64,000 nt of DNA from Saprospiraceae bacterium (lineage in GTDB: Bacteria; Bacteroidota; Bacteroidia; Chitinophagales; Saprospiraceae): the NCBI GenBank assembly GCA_020631355.1, contig JAHDHL010000010.1, positions 80,538 to 144,537 on the forward strand. Direction: 5' to 3'. Each line of letters opens with the position of its first letter. Position 1 is the stretch's first letter. A program made the position numbers and the translations under genes. Shown here one piece after another: positions 26,648 through 36,558 of the stretch. Under the pieces are notes generated by a model that saw nothing but the letters and a program-made list of their open reading frames with translations, searched no databases and was not told the origin of the DNA.

Positions 26648-27754
26648 ATGAAACATTTAATACTCATTCTATTCCTTTCTGTACCACTTTCCATCATGGC
26701 TCAATCGACGACACAAGAAAGCATGATGCATGACGGGGAAAACAGATCCTACTATCTTCATTTGCCTCCCCAATATGATGGGAGTACCAAACTACCTGTC
26801 GTTTTTGTTCTACACGGATTAGGGGATAGTGCTGATAACATGCTCAATACGGGTTTCACCACCTTGGGAAACCAAGAGGGATTCATTTCTGTTTATCCAC
26901 AAGGATTACAATCCACTTTGGGTACGGCTTGGAACAATGGTAGTAATATCACATTGTTGGGCTTCACACCGGATGATATAGGATTCATTTCCAATCTTGT
27001 TGATTTATTGGTGAATGATTATGCCGCAGATGACAGTCGCATCTATTCCTGTGGATTCTCCATGGGTGGCATCATGAGTCACTATTTGGGTTGTAATCTT
27101 TCTGATAAAATCACGGCTATCGCCTCCATGGCAGGAACGATGGCCAATAGCGTGAATTGTTCACCTAATAGAGCCGTTCCTGCCCTACACATACATGGTG
27201 ATGCTGATGCGACAGTGAGTTATGATGGCGACGCACTGTATGGTCTGAGGTCTGCTGCCGAAACCGTTCAGGTATGGGCTGAGGTGAATGGTTGTGCTGA
27301 AACCCCTGAAGATAGTATGTTGCCTGATTCAGCTGACGATGGTCTTACCATAACAAAAACGGACTATGCGCCTTGTTCTGATGATACGGAAGCCATTCTA
27401 TATACGGTTCACGGGGCTGGACATATCTGGTTGGGACCAAGTAACGATATCTTTACCACTTTGGAATTCTGGAATTTCTTTAAGGAACACTCCATGAGTT
27501 CAACGACTCCGGTGAATGATGTCGAAACCATTTCATTCAGTATCCATCCGAATCCGGTTGTGGATGTATTGAATATTTCCGGCTTGGAAAAGGAAATGCA
27601 AATTACCATCAGTGATATCACAGGTAAGGAATACATCAGGGTCTTGTCTTCAGACCAGGTAGATGTAACAGCTCTCGCCAAGGGCACCTATTTCATTCAA
27701 ATCATGGATATGGAAAGTGGGGACAGCCAATCTGAGAAGTTGGTTAAATTATAG
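26648..27754 (+). CDS. secreted PHB-depolymerase/feruloyl-esterase-like hydrolase with T9SS sorting domain
   Basis: 368 residues. Signal peptide to about residue 18 (SIMAQ), then an LpqC/esterase-type alpha/beta hydrolase: oxyanion strand VFVLHGLGDSADNML (about 50), YPQGLQSTLGTAWNNG (about 80), nucleophile elbow SCGFSMGG (about 139-146), acid-containing LHIHGDADATVSYDG (about 180) and His in HGAGHIWLG (about 253). Residues about 290-368 form the T9SS type A sorting domain (FSIHPNPVVDVLNIS ... LAKGTYFIQI). It likely acts on ester bonds of plant or polymeric material outside the cell; substrate unknown. A strong terminator follows. Confidence 0.88.
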   Translation: MKHLILILFLSVPLSIMAQSTTQESMMHDGENRSYYLHLPPQYDGSTKLPVVFVLHGLGDSADNMLNTGFTTLGNQEGFISVYPQGLQSTLGTAWNNGSNITLLGFTPDDIGFISNLVDLLVNDYAADDSRIYSCGFSMGGIMSHYLGCNLSDKITAIASMAGTMANSVNCSPNRAVPALHIHGDADATVSYDGDALYGLRSAAETVQVWAEVNGCAETPEDSMLPDSADDGLTITKTDYAPCSDDTEAILYTVHGAGHIWLGPSNDIFTTLEFWNFFKEHSMSSTTPVNDVETISFSIHPNPVVDVLNISGLEKEMQITISDITGKEYIRVLSSDQVDVTALAKGTYFIQIMDMESGDSQSEKLVKL

Positions 27755-27777
27755 ATTATCTTGATTGGACCAAACAG

Positions 27778-27811
27778 AAAGGCCGTAGTTCCACTGGGAG
27801 CTACGGCCTTT
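27778..27811. terminator. bidirectional terminator
   Basis: 11-bp stem AAAGGCCGTAG / CTACGGCCTTT with a 12-base loop between convergent genes. T-run on the plus strand (27809-27813) and a shorter one on the minus strand. Confidence 0.8.
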
Positions 27812-27846
27812 TTCATGAGTACATGATTAGGTTTTCATAATACATC

Positions 27847-30276
27847 TTATCCTCCTTGTCCACCACCTGAACCTGCTCTACCTTTCTCATCCTCCAAACC
27901 TGTCTTTCTTTTTCTACTCTTTACCTTATCATTTCCGAAGAAATAGGAGAAGTTCGCCCTGAATCTACGGCTATCCCATCTTCCCTGTGCACGATAAAGT
28001 GCTTGGCCATATTCATTGTTTCCTTCCCATCCAGCGGAATAGAAAATGTCTCCTAAACTTAAACGTAGATTAGCCTTGTCGTTCAGGAATTTCTTAGAGA
28101 TTCCCATATCAATGCTATAATTCGCATCAGTTCTGAATACACCGCCCCAAACGGATGGAGTGGAATACCAACCGGACACCTCCAACTTCAGTTTCCAAGG
28201 CAAAGTGAAAGTATGCTGGCTGTACAAGGTAGCACCCGTCACTTTCAAATCCACTGCCTCTATCTCATCAGAAGCCTCAGCTATGTTGCGAGTGTGATAA
28301 GCGGTGAAATTGGTGAAACTCCCCCACCACTTGGTAATGGTCAATGGAGCAGAGAACGTCAGATTATAACTGTACTGATCTGTGATATTTTTCCACGTCA
28401 AACTCAATGCTTGTCCCTGTACATCGGATACCCTTGTCATCAAATCCTTGGTATGACTAAAACCAATGGAGGTATTGTACCTATAATTATAGGTATGGGA
28501 CAATTGGAAATTATTGGCGTATTGCGGTCTTAGGAAAGGATTTCCCTCACTGAATGACAATTCATTAATCCTATACTTGAATGGATTCAGATTCTGATAA
28601 TTGGGACGGTCCAATCTCCTACTATAGGTCAGAGAGAAATTATGCTTGAAATTCGGAGTGAATGTCAGACCTCCCGATGGGAAGAAGTCCACATAATTCC
28701 TGACCGTCGGTTCTGGGTCATCCTCAGGAATATAGGTCGTAAGGGTTCCCTTGGTATTGGTTTGTTCCATTCTTACTCCGGCTGAGATATTCCATTGTTT
28801 GTTCAATGCCCGGGAATAGGTCACATAGGCAGCATTCACATTCTCAAAATATTCGAATTGACTACTTCTCCCTGTATCCAATACATCCACATCATTGATA
28901 CGATTGAAAAAATCGAACTCATTATTGGTTGCTACCAATGCATTCTTGATACCCAATCCTATCTTACCTCCCCAAACGGGTTGCTCATAATCCAATTTAA
29001 ATGTGTAGATATCAATTTGTGAGGGAGAAGTGGTGAATGAGGTTTCCTGTGAAAGTACATTTCCATCCTCGTCAACATATTGATTGGGTAGTAACTCGTT
29101 CCCATCACGCCTGAACATTCCATAATCAGCATCCACATTCAAGGATTTATCTTTCCCCAAATCCAGTTTATAATTAATATTAAAGGTATAATTAGCACTA
29201 TTGGAATATCTTGAAGTGTTCGAAACCAATGTACTATCTATTCTTTCAACCCCAACTGTACCTATTTCGTTGCTACTTTCCGTTCTCGTATCCCTAGTAC
29301 TGATATTACCCGACACCAATACGCCGAGTGTACTTTTCTTCCCGATATAAAAGTCAGAACCAACCCTGAAATTGTGCGAGTCGTTGGGTCCTTGGGTCAA
29401 ACTTTGGGCAGCATAGGATAAGCCAAGGAAATCCCTCCAGCTTTCCATACTCCAATAAGCATTCCCCCTACGATAGGCATAGGATGCGAATGTATTTGAA
29501 AACTTATTCCTGTAATTGGTACTTACGCCACCATTTGCACTCCAGGTCTTACCGATACCATATCCTAGGTTGACAGTGGCATTGGCACCCAGGTTCTTAT
29601 CCTTTTTCATCCTGATATTGATGATACCCGCATTCCCTTCTGCCTCGTATTTGGCTGATGGATTGGTAATGATTTCAATATTATCAATCTCATCACTATT
29701 CAAGCTCTTTAGGTAATTCGCCAAATCATCGGCTCCCAGTGGCGAGGGCTTCCCATTGATGAATATCCTCACACCATTCCTTCCTGCCAATGAAATATTA
29801 TCATTATTATCAATCACGACACCCGGAGCCTTGCGTAGTAGCTCCAATGCATCATTTCCTACGGCATTCACACTTCCTTCTACATTGAATACCAGTTTGT
29901 CCGGCTTGACCTCAAGAATGGGCCTTGTGGCTTGTACTGTTACTTCCTTCAGCTCTGTAGAAGCAGCCGCCATATTAATGGTTCCTAGGTCTTTCTTGGA
30001 ACCAGACATCGTAAAGTGGTCCGATTTGTACGTTGTCAATCCCAAGGAACTGATTTCTAACCAATAGTTTCCGGCAGCCACTGTAAGAATTTCGAAAGAA
30101 CCATCATCATTGGTTAATTCGGCCTTGTACATCGTACTGTCGCTAGCAGTATTCAGTATGACATTGGCAAAAGAAACCGGATTCCCATCCTCATCCAATA
30201 CCTTTCCTTTCAAGGAAGATTGTGCGGAAAGCGAGAATGAAAAAATGGTAAAACACAGGAGTAAAAGATTTTTCAT
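27847..30276 (-). CDS. outer-membrane beta-barrel receptor with carboxypeptidase-regulatory-like domain
   Basis: 809 residues. Signal peptide to about 18, then a CarbopepD_reg-like domain (SLKGKVLDEDGNPVSFANV, about 21-100) and a plug domain (LRKAPGVVIDNNDNISLAGRNGVRIFINGKP, IIDNIEIITNPSAKYEAEGNAGIINI). After these comes a long barrel of the Bacteroidota 'outer membrane beta-barrel family' type with repeated aromatic strands (RLDRPNYQNLNPF motif, about 560). The C-terminus ends in a Gly-rich tail after a basic stretch rather than an aromatic residue. No SusD partner is adjacent, so it belongs to the solitary type with unknown ligand. Confidence 0.87.
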   Translation of the reverse strand: MKNLLLLCFTIFSFSLSAQSSLKGKVLDEDGNPVSFANVILNTASDSTMYKAELTNDDGSFEILTVAAGNYWLEISSLGLTTYKSDHFTMSGSKKDLGTINMAAASTELKEVTVQATRPILEVKPDKLVFNVEGSVNAVGNDALELLRKAPGVVIDNNDNISLAGRNGVRIFINGKPSPLGADDLANYLKSLNSDEIDNIEIITNPSAKYEAEGNAGIINIRMKKDKNLGANATVNLGYGIGKTWSANGGVSTNYRNKFSNTFASYAYRRGNAYWSMESWRDFLGLSYAAQSLTQGPNDSHNFRVGSDFYIGKKSTLGVLVSGNISTRDTRTESSNEIGTVGVERIDSTLVSNTSRYSNSANYTFNINYKLDLGKDKSLNVDADYGMFRRDGNELLPNQYVDEDGNVLSQETSFTTSPSQIDIYTFKLDYEQPVWGGKIGLGIKNALVATNNEFDFFNRINDVDVLDTGRSSQFEYFENVNAAYVTYSRALNKQWNISAGVRMEQTNTKGTLTTYIPEDDPEPTVRNYVDFFPSGGLTFTPNFKHNFSLTYSRRLDRPNYQNLNPFKYRINELSFSEGNPFLRPQYANNFQLSHTYNYRYNTSIGFSHTKDLMTRVSDVQGQALSLTWKNITDQYSYNLTFSAPLTITKWWGSFTNFTAYHTRNIAEASDEIEAVDLKVTGATLYSQHTFTLPWKLKLEVSGWYSTPSVWGGVFRTDANYSIDMGISKKFLNDKANLRLSLGDIFYSAGWEGNNEYGQALYRAQGRWDSRRFRANFSYFFGNDKVKSRKRKTGLEDEKGRAGSGGGQGG

Positions 30277-30467
30277 GTAATTCTAGTTTGATGTGCCATC
30301 CCATAGATGACCTGTAATCGAGTTCACGAATGTAATAGACAAGATATACGTCTGTTTGTTGTCTTACGGACTTCGATTCATACTGAATTCGTACCAGAAA
30401 CGACATTCATTCCACCAATCACTCCAAAACCTAGACCAACGTTAATCAACATGATAACGGGACATGA

Positions 30468-31322
30468 TTATTTTCTCAATTTCTTGCAATACAATTTGCA
30501 CTCAAATGCGGATAGATTTTCATTCTTCATACCTATCTCAAGGATGAATACATCCATGTCGTATCGATAGGCATTCCATTCAGGTGAGTCGACATACAAT
30601 TCCTTGGTCACAGATAAATCATCCAATAATCCCAAGCGTTCCAACTGATAAACCAATGCATCCTTGGGATAATGCTTGATGAGTAATTCCATAGATACCT
30701 CGTCATCTTTTCTAATAATGTTTTCTGTATAAGAATAGTCCATTCCATATGGGTATTCCTCGACAGATGCCGTTACATCTGCACCATCCGAATCGGAGGA
30801 TTCCTCCAAAAAACGAGTAGACCTGGCTTCTATTTGTATTGTTTCCATGATGTCAGTCAATAAATCATCATCAAGCAATAGATTGGCATACAGTTTCCAC
30901 TGTTCACCATCGGGATAGAAACTAATGAAACCAATGCGTTCCCGGTCCTTACGGATTAGGAAAACATCATTATCCTGATAAATCTCAAAGACCTGATAGG
31001 ATTCAGATTCATTCAGTTCTTTTAAAACCCGTACCCAAACCTCCTTATCAGATTCCACACTATTTTCGTAAAACCGAATACCATTATCCATGTAACATAC
31101 CCTACCTTGTACTTCATGATTACCTGTATATACTGAAGTCGGATAATAAGTCCATCCCAAATCCTCATTCCGTTCTGCCCTTACTCTCAAAACTTCCAAA
31201 TCATATTCCATCAACTCAAATAAATCCAACCAAGCCTTTTTGATTTTCTCACCAGATACATCTTGGGCTTGCAATCCCAAATTCAGGCAAAATAAAAGGA
31301 GAAGAAATGAAAATCGCTTCAT
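30468..31322 (-). CDS. hypothetical secreted protein
   Basis: 284 residues with a signal peptide (FLLLLFCLNLGLQAQ, cleaved near residue 20). The mature protein is acidic and without repeats. Segments EVQGRVCYMDNGIRFYEN and VFLIRKDRERIGFISFYPDGEQWKLY suggest a beta-rich fold. It has only a few cysteines, two of them near the C-terminus (FECKLYCKK). I recognise no family. It is on the same strand as the receptor gene downstream, with a 191-base gap, so co-transcription is possible but not evident. Confidence 0.65.
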   Translation of the reverse strand: MKRFSFLLLLFCLNLGLQAQDVSGEKIKKAWLDLFELMEYDLEVLRVRAERNEDLGWTYYPTSVYTGNHEVQGRVCYMDNGIRFYENSVESDKEVWVRVLKELNESESYQVFEIYQDNDVFLIRKDRERIGFISFYPDGEQWKLYANLLLDDDLLTDIMETIQIEARSTRFLEESSDSDGADVTASVEEYPYGMDYSYTENIIRKDDEVSMELLIKHYPKDALVYQLERLGLLDDLSVTKELYVDSPEWNAYRYDMDVFILEIGMKNENLSAFECKLYCKKLRK

Positions 31323-31497
31323 GATATGTAGATGTTATTGATTAATAAATGAATAGTCCAATATTATTTATTTGAGCATTAATATTGGTCATGCAATTTA
31401 CCGAATCCTATCCGTAAAAGGACGTAGATGCAAATTGAAAGGTTCGATGGTTATAAGTTGGAAACCATTGACTAACTTCACCCTATATTTGATTCTG

Positions 31498-32208
31498 ATG
31501 CAATTATTCTATACACAACAAATAGAAGGAAACAGGGCTGTCCTAGGCGAAGTCGAAGCCAAGCATTGCACCAAGGTACTTCGAAAACGAGTAGGTGACT
31601 CCATTCAATTCATTGATGGCAAAGGTGGATGGTACAAAGGAACCATAACTGACATCAGCAAAAAGGATTGTTGGATTGAGATAGAATCCAAGACTGAGCT
31701 GGAAAAATGGAATGGTCACATTCATATTGCGATTGCTCCAACAAAGAATATCAGTAGAATGGAGTGGTTTCTTGAAAAATGTACGGAAATCGGTATTGAT
31801 GAGGTTTCTTTCATACAATGCAAGCATTCTGAAAGAAAACAGATTCGTATTGATCGTTTGGAAAAAATCGTCCTTTCAGCCACCAAACAATCATTGAAAG
31901 CACACTTGCCCAAGGTTAACGAATTGATTCCTTATAAAGAATTTATTGGAGGAGTAAAAGATTATTCCGGTCAAAAACTTTTATGTTGGGTATCGGAACA
32001 AAATCTTTATATGACCCATTATCTTGATTCTGATGAAAACATCATTATTCTGATTGGTCCCGAGGGCGATTTCTCGTCTGATGAAATCGCATTGGCTTTA
32101 CAAGCTGGATTTAATCCTGTAAGTTTGGGGAAAAGTAGACTCCGTACGGAAACCGCAGGAGTAGTGGCATGCCATTTGGTGCATGTGAATAGGGAATCTT
32201 CCAAATAA
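31498..32208 (+). CDS. rsmE: 16S rRNA m3U1498 methyltransferase
   Basis: 236-residue SPOUT-class methyltransferase that methylates N3 of U1498 in 16S rRNA using SAM. Recognisable: HCTKVLRKRVGDSIQFIDGKGGWYKG (about 22-47) in the PUA-like N-terminal domain, and the trefoil-knot motifs NIIILIGPEGDFSSDEI (about 181) and SLGKSRLRTETAGVVA (about 207). The reading frame is open further upstream, but MQLFYTQQ at 31498 matches the normal family N-terminus, so that ATG is used. The DUF4159 gene starts 12 bases after its stop. Confidence 0.94.
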   Translation: MQLFYTQQIEGNRAVLGEVEAKHCTKVLRKRVGDSIQFIDGKGGWYKGTITDISKKDCWIEIESKTELEKWNGHIHIAIAPTKNISRMEWFLEKCTEIGIDEVSFIQCKHSERKQIRIDRLEKIVLSATKQSLKAHLPKVNELIPYKEFIGGVKDYSGQKLLCWVSEQNLYMTHYLDSDENIIILIGPEGDFSSDEIALALQAGFNPVSLGKSRLRTETAGVVACHLVHVNRESSK

Positions 32209-32220
32209 TTAAACTGTAAT

Positions 32221-32886
32221 ATGAGATTTTTGAGAATCACGCTTTTATCAGTCCTTTGTTTCAGCCTACTGGCATTCACAGCAGAAGAAGAAGCAACACT
32301 CAAATTGGCACTATTGAAATACAATGGTGGTGGTGACTGGTATTCTAATCCGACAGCCCTTCCCAATCTGGCCAAATTCTGCAATGACAATCTTGGCACC
32401 AACTTCGACTTGGAATATGAGACGGTGGAAGTGGGTAATGCGGATCTATTCAACTATCCTTTCCTGCATATGACTGGACATGGTAATGTGGTCTTTTCTG
32501 ATTCAGAAGCAGAAAATCTTAGAATGTATCTGCTTGCCGGTGGATTCATACACATAGATGATAATTATGGAATGGACCCTTTTGTAAGGACTGCCATGAA
32601 AAAGGTTTTCCCCGAATTGGATTTTGTGGAATTACCTTTCGACCACCCCATTTACAAGCAAAAATTCACGTTCACCAATGGACTACCCAAAATCCATAAA
32701 CACGATGATAAGCCCTCACAAGGTTTCGGTCTGATACACGAGGGACGACTGGTTTGCTTTTATTCCTATGAATGTGACCTTGGAGATGGATGGGAAGATG
32801 CAGAGGTACATAACGACCCACCTGACCTCAGAAGGAAAGCACTTGAGATGGGTTCGAACATCGTACAATTCGCATTCACACAATAA
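32221..32886 (+). CDS. DUF4159-family secreted protein
   Basis: 221 residues. Signal peptide (ITLLSVLCFSLLAFTA), then a DUF4159-type domain: LALLKYNGGGDWYSNPTALPNLAKF (about 28), YPFLHMTGHGNV (about 80), LAGGFIHIDDNYG (about 105), FPELDFVELPFDHPIYKQKF (about 125) and a C-terminal WEDAEVHNDPPDLRRKALEMG. The fold resembles ThuA/GATase-like domains, and in many Bacteroidota it occurs near MoxR/BatA-type operons. Its function is not established. It is probably in an operon with rsmE, and a strong terminator follows. Confidence 0.85.
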   Translation: MRFLRITLLSVLCFSLLAFTAEEEATLKLALLKYNGGGDWYSNPTALPNLAKFCNDNLGTNFDLEYETVEVGNADLFNYPFLHMTGHGNVVFSDSEAENLRMYLLAGGFIHIDDNYGMDPFVRTAMKKVFPELDFVELPFDHPIYKQKFTFTNGLPKIHKHDDKPSQGFGLIHEGRLVCFYSYECDLGDGWEDAEVHNDPPDLRRKALEMGSNIVQFAFTQ

Positions 32887-32904
32887 AAAGTAGCTAATCA
32901 TTAG

Positions 32905-32935
32905 AAAAAGGCCATTCATCGAGAATGGCCTTTTT
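32905..32935 (+). terminator. rho-independent terminator after the rsmE operon
   Basis: 13-bp stem AAAAAGGCCATTC / GAATGGCCTTTTT with a five-base loop and a run of seven Ts, 18 bases after the DUF4159 stop. Confidence 0.88.
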
Positions 32936-33063
32936 TTATCTGCACCATCCAACCTTTAATCCGAGAAAAATCACTATTGATATAAATAAATTGGCCTTTC
33001 ATGTGGTCATGGCTACACTTGCAACATGATTTGAAAGGTGCATCCTAACAAAATTCCATATTC

Positions 33064-34494
33064 ATGAAACAATTTTTCCTTTTTGCATTACTATCCGTAT
33101 GCCTTACCATCCAAATCAATGCCCAGGAAACCTGGTCGTTGGAAAAATGTATCAAGCATGCACAGGAGAAAAGTCTGGTTGTAAAACAGACCGAATTAGC
33201 CGTAGAAACCAGTGAAATCACGCTTGAACAGAATAAGATGTCGCGATATCCTACGGTCAATGGAAGTACCAATCTGAGCCTGAACTCTGGTCGTACCGTA
33301 GATTTTGCCACGAATAATATTGCTACACAAACATCCCTTTCCAATAGTTTGGGTATCAATAGTAGTGTAGCCCTGTATCAGGGTGGTAGGATAAAGAATT
33401 CCATCAAACAAAGTGAATATGACCTGAAAGCAGCAGAAAAGGATGTTGAGCAAACCGCTCAGGACATTGCTTTACAAATCGCACAGGCCTATCTTCAGAT
33501 TCTCTTGTCAGAAGAACAGTTGGCTGCTTCCAAATCACAACTCAAACAGACCAAGGACCAATTGGACCAAACCAATAAGTTGATTCGTGCCGGTACTCTA
33601 CCAGCCAATAACAGATTGGATATCGAAGCCCAAATTGCAAGAAACGAACAGACGGTCATCGCTGCTGAGAATGCAGTTTCATTGGGCTATCTATCCCTGA
33701 AACAATTGATGTTCCTAGACATGAGCAAGGACATCAAGGTTTTCGCTCCTGATGTGGAAGTGGATGAAAGTACCTTGGCCAAAGTGAATATCAAAGGCAT
33801 ATACAATCAGGCTCTCAGTTCACAACCCAATATCCAAGCGGGTGAAATGAGACTCAAGAGTGCCGATATGTCCCAAGAAATTGCCAAGGCAGGCAAAAGG
33901 CCCATCATATCTCTTTCTGCAGGTGTGAATACGGGTTATTCTTCATTAGCTCGTGAGATTTCAGGATTTGAGACCCAAGTCATAAGTCAGCCATTCACCG
34001 TGGATATCGGTGGTAATCCGACTACTGGTACACTTGAATTGGAAAACCAAATCCCTAATACTCGCCAACAACCATATTTCAGCCAAATCAATAATAATTT
34101 GGGTAGTAATGTGAGCATTGGACTGAGTTATCCGATCTGGGACAACAAAGCAACCAAACTGAATACGGAAAGGGCCAAATTGAATAAGGAAAACATCAAA
34201 ATTCAGAATGAACAACTGAAGCAAAGATTGATGGTGGACATTCAGAATGCCTATACCAATGCCCTTGCTGCACAAAAGACCTATCAGGCTGCCGAACAAT
34301 CATTGGTATCCCAACAGGCTTCTTTCGATAATACCAAAAGAAGATATGACCTGGGGAGTGCCAATGCTTTTGAACTCAGTACTGCCAGAAATACACTGGC
34401 ATTGGCTGAAACCGAATTGATTCGCTCCAAATACGACTACATTTTCAGATTGAAAATCTTGGATTTCTACGCAGGTAGGCCCATTAAACTTTAA
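33064..34494 (+). CDS. TolC-family outer-membrane efflux protein
   Basis: 476 residues. Signal peptide to about 23 (QINAQ), then two OEP repeats of long amphipathic helices: SLEKCIKHAQEKSLVVKQTELAVETSEITLEQNK at the start of the first repeat and LRSTARNTL-like FELSTARNTLALAETELIRSKYDYIFRLKILDFY at the end of the second. It forms the trimeric outer-membrane channel of a tripartite exporter. The HlyD-type adaptor lies 34 bases downstream, so the two are co-transcribed. No ABC or RND pump gene is adjacent. Confidence 0.93.
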   Translation: MKQFFLFALLSVCLTIQINAQETWSLEKCIKHAQEKSLVVKQTELAVETSEITLEQNKMSRYPTVNGSTNLSLNSGRTVDFATNNIATQTSLSNSLGINSSVALYQGGRIKNSIKQSEYDLKAAEKDVEQTAQDIALQIAQAYLQILLSEEQLAASKSQLKQTKDQLDQTNKLIRAGTLPANNRLDIEAQIARNEQTVIAAENAVSLGYLSLKQLMFLDMSKDIKVFAPDVEVDESTLAKVNIKGIYNQALSSQPNIQAGEMRLKSADMSQEIAKAGKRPIISLSAGVNTGYSSLAREISGFETQVISQPFTVDIGGNPTTGTLELENQIPNTRQQPYFSQINNNLGSNVSIGLSYPIWDNKATKLNTERAKLNKENIKIQNEQLKQRLMVDIQNAYTNALAAQKTYQAAEQSLVSQQASFDNTKRRYDLGSANAFELSTARNTLALAETELIRSKYDYIFRLKILDFYAGRPIKL

Positions 34495-34528
34495 TTCATT
34501 TCAATTAACCAACTAAATCATTCAAACG

Positions 34529-35941
34529 ATGGCTAGGAAGAAAAGAAATTATACTTGGTTATGGATCCTTTTAGGACTTATTCTCCTCATCATGATAGGA
34601 TTTGCCATTACCAAAAACAATAAAGGTAGCGAGGGTTTGGAAGTCCAGGCCGAGGAAGTGCAAAAAAGAACCATCAAGGAAATGGTTTCCGCAAGTGGGA
34701 AGGTATTCCCTGAGGTAGAAATCAATGTGAGTTCGGATGTATCCGGTGAGTTGGTGGAACTGTATGTGGAAGAAGGTGATTCTGTAACAGTGGGACAGTT
34801 ACTGGCCAAAATCGACCCTGACTTATTCAAGTCAGCAGTTGAAAGAGGAGAAGCATCCGTAGACAACGCCAGGGCTCAGGTTGCCAATTCCAAGGCCAAT
34901 CTTTCCCGTTCTGAAGCGACACTCCAGCAATCCATTGCACAGAAAAAGCAAATTGAGGCACAATTGGAAAATGCACGCGCTGTATTCAAGAGAAATGATC
35001 AATTGCTAAAGGATGGTGTAATATCACAAGCCGATTATGATAATGCTTATTCTTCCCTACGCTCCCTTGAAGCAAACTTGGAAGCAGCAAAAGCTACTGT
35101 CCTATCCGCTGAAGCAGGAGTAGAAGCAGCCAAGCAAACAGTTAAGGCAGCAGAATTTACGGTCAAGAGTGCCAATGCGACTCTGAAAGAAACCAAGACA
35201 AGTCTTAACAGAACATCCATTTATGCTCCATTATCAGGGGTTGTATCCTATTTGGGTAAGGAAAAGGGTGAAACGGTATTGGGTACGACACAAATGTCGG
35301 GTGATGTTATCTTCAAAATTGCTAATCTTAGTGATATGGAAGTACAAGTAGATGTAAGTGAGAATGATGTACTTCGTGTGAATTTGGGAGATAAGGTGAA
35401 TATAGAAGTGGATGCCTATCTGGATAGGGTCTTTACGGGTAAGGTGACTGAAATTGCCAATTCCGCTTCCAACACTACAGGTGTTTCCCTGACGACTGAC
35501 CAGGTAACTAACTTTACGGTAAAGATTCGTATCGACAGGGAATCCTACGAGGATTTGGTGAGTAAGAAGAATAAATTCGCATTCAGGCCCGGAATGTCAG
35601 CATCTGTGGATATCAACACAGAAACCATGGATGAAATCAAGACCGTGCCTATCCAAGCCGTAACGACCAGAGAGAAATCAGAGGAAGAAATGGAAAAATC
35701 CAAAAACGACGATGATGATGTGAAAGAAGTTGTTTTTGTCGTGAATTCGGATACTGTTGCCATGCGTGAGGTCGTAACAGGAATTCAGGATGACGAGTAC
35801 ATCCAGATTATTTCAGGATTGGAGGATGGTGACCAAATCGTAAAGGGTCCCTACTCTGCCATCTCCAAAAAATTGGAGGAGGGTAAGAAGATAAAAGTGG
35901 TAGACGAGGATGAAAAGAAAAAAGGAGGATGGGGCAGATAA
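34529..35941 (+). CDS. HlyD/MacA-like periplasmic adaptor subunit
   Basis: 470 residues. One N-terminal transmembrane helix (LWILLGLILLIMIGFAI, about 10-26), the first lipoyl half-motif (SSDVSGELVELYVEEGDSVTVGQLLAKIDPD, about 70-95), a long coiled-coil hairpin (about 100-225) rich in Ala/Glu/Lys, the second lipoyl half (TSIYAPLSGVVSYLGKEKGETV, about 230), then a beta-barrel domain and an acidic/basic C-terminus. MacA-like adaptors link an inner-membrane ABC pump with TolC; here the pump gene is missing and the next gene is unrelated. Confidence 0.92.
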   Translation: MARKKRNYTWLWILLGLILLIMIGFAITKNNKGSEGLEVQAEEVQKRTIKEMVSASGKVFPEVEINVSSDVSGELVELYVEEGDSVTVGQLLAKIDPDLFKSAVERGEASVDNARAQVANSKANLSRSEATLQQSIAQKKQIEAQLENARAVFKRNDQLLKDGVISQADYDNAYSSLRSLEANLEAAKATVLSAEAGVEAAKQTVKAAEFTVKSANATLKETKTSLNRTSIYAPLSGVVSYLGKEKGETVLGTTQMSGDVIFKIANLSDMEVQVDVSENDVLRVNLGDKVNIEVDAYLDRVFTGKVTEIANSASNTTGVSLTTDQVTNFTVKIRIDRESYEDLVSKKNKFAFRPGMSASVDINTETMDEIKTVPIQAVTTREKSEEEMEKSKNDDDDVKEVVFVVNSDTVAMREVVTGIQDDEYIQIISGLEDGDQIVKGPYSAISKKLEEGKKIKVVDEDEKKKGGWGR

Positions 35942-36518
35942 TGCCTTACTGATATTCATAAAGAATCCCATTCCGGGAAAAGTAAAAACACGTTTGGCTT
36001 CCTCAGTTGGTGATGAGGAAGCCTTGCGTATTTATAGGGAATTACTGGGGCATACCAGAAAGGTTACATCAGCAGTTGATACTACCAGATGTCTTTATTA
36101 TAGCCATTTCATCGACGAAAAAGATGAATGGAATCCGAATCTGTTCCAAAAACACCTACAATATGAGGGAGATTTGGGGATGAGGATGTCCATGGCATTC
36201 AAGGACCAAACAACCAACCATTCCAAAGCCATTATCATCGGTAGTGATTGTGCACAAATCACTGCATCCATCATTCAGGATGCATTCAACGGGCTGGACG
36301 AATCCGATGTCGTGATCGGTCCATCATTCGATGGAGGGTATTATCTATTGGGGATGAACTCTTGGCATCCGGGATTGTTCCAAGATATAGAATGGAGTAC
36401 ATCATCTGTTTACGAGTCAACCCTTTCCTCTATAAAATCATTGGGTTTGACCTATAGGGCACTCCCTACCCTCTCCGATATCGACTATTTGGAAGATTGG
36501 CAAAAATACGGGTGGTGA
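35910..36518 (+). CDS. TIGR04282-family glycosyltransferase-like protein (DUF2064)
   Basis: 202-residue cytosolic GT-A-like protein. NALLIFIKNPIPGKVKTRLA (about 11-30) resembles the nucleotide-binding start of nucleotidyl/sugar transferases; IIIGSDCAQIT (about 110) holds the metal-binding DxD-like region, and VIGPSFDGGYYLLG (about 135) is the family signature. TIGR04282 proteins are named for arsenosugar biosynthesis, where they accompany methyltransferases and radical SAM enzymes (family knowledge); no arsM is visible here, although a methyltransferase follows. The ATG at 35910 overlaps the adaptor gene by 32 bases, suggesting translational coupling. Confidence 0.85.
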   Translation: MKRKKEDGADNALLIFIKNPIPGKVKTRLASSVGDEEALRIYRELLGHTRKVTSAVDTTRCLYYSHFIDEKDEWNPNLFQKHLQYEGDLGMRMSMAFKDQTTNHSKAIIIGSDCAQITASIIQDAFNGLDESDVVIGPSFDGGYYLLGMNSWHPGLFQDIEWSTSSVYESTLSSIKSLGLTYRALPTLSDIDYLEDWQKYGW

Positions 36519-36558
36519 TATTACCTCTTTTCAAGTATATTGCATTAAAATACAAAAC

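Noticed and set aside
32019..32453. Minus-strand open frame of 144 residues across rsmE and the DUF4159 gene
   Set aside because: It spans two well-supported plus-strand genes and shows low-complexity Ser/Leu composition typical of antisense frames.
35930..35955. Shine-Dalgarno (AAGGAGG) and ATG inside the adaptor/TIGR04282 overlap as an alternative start
   Set aside because: The ATGs there are in other frames and lead to immediate stops; the TIGR04282 frame needs the ATG at 35910.
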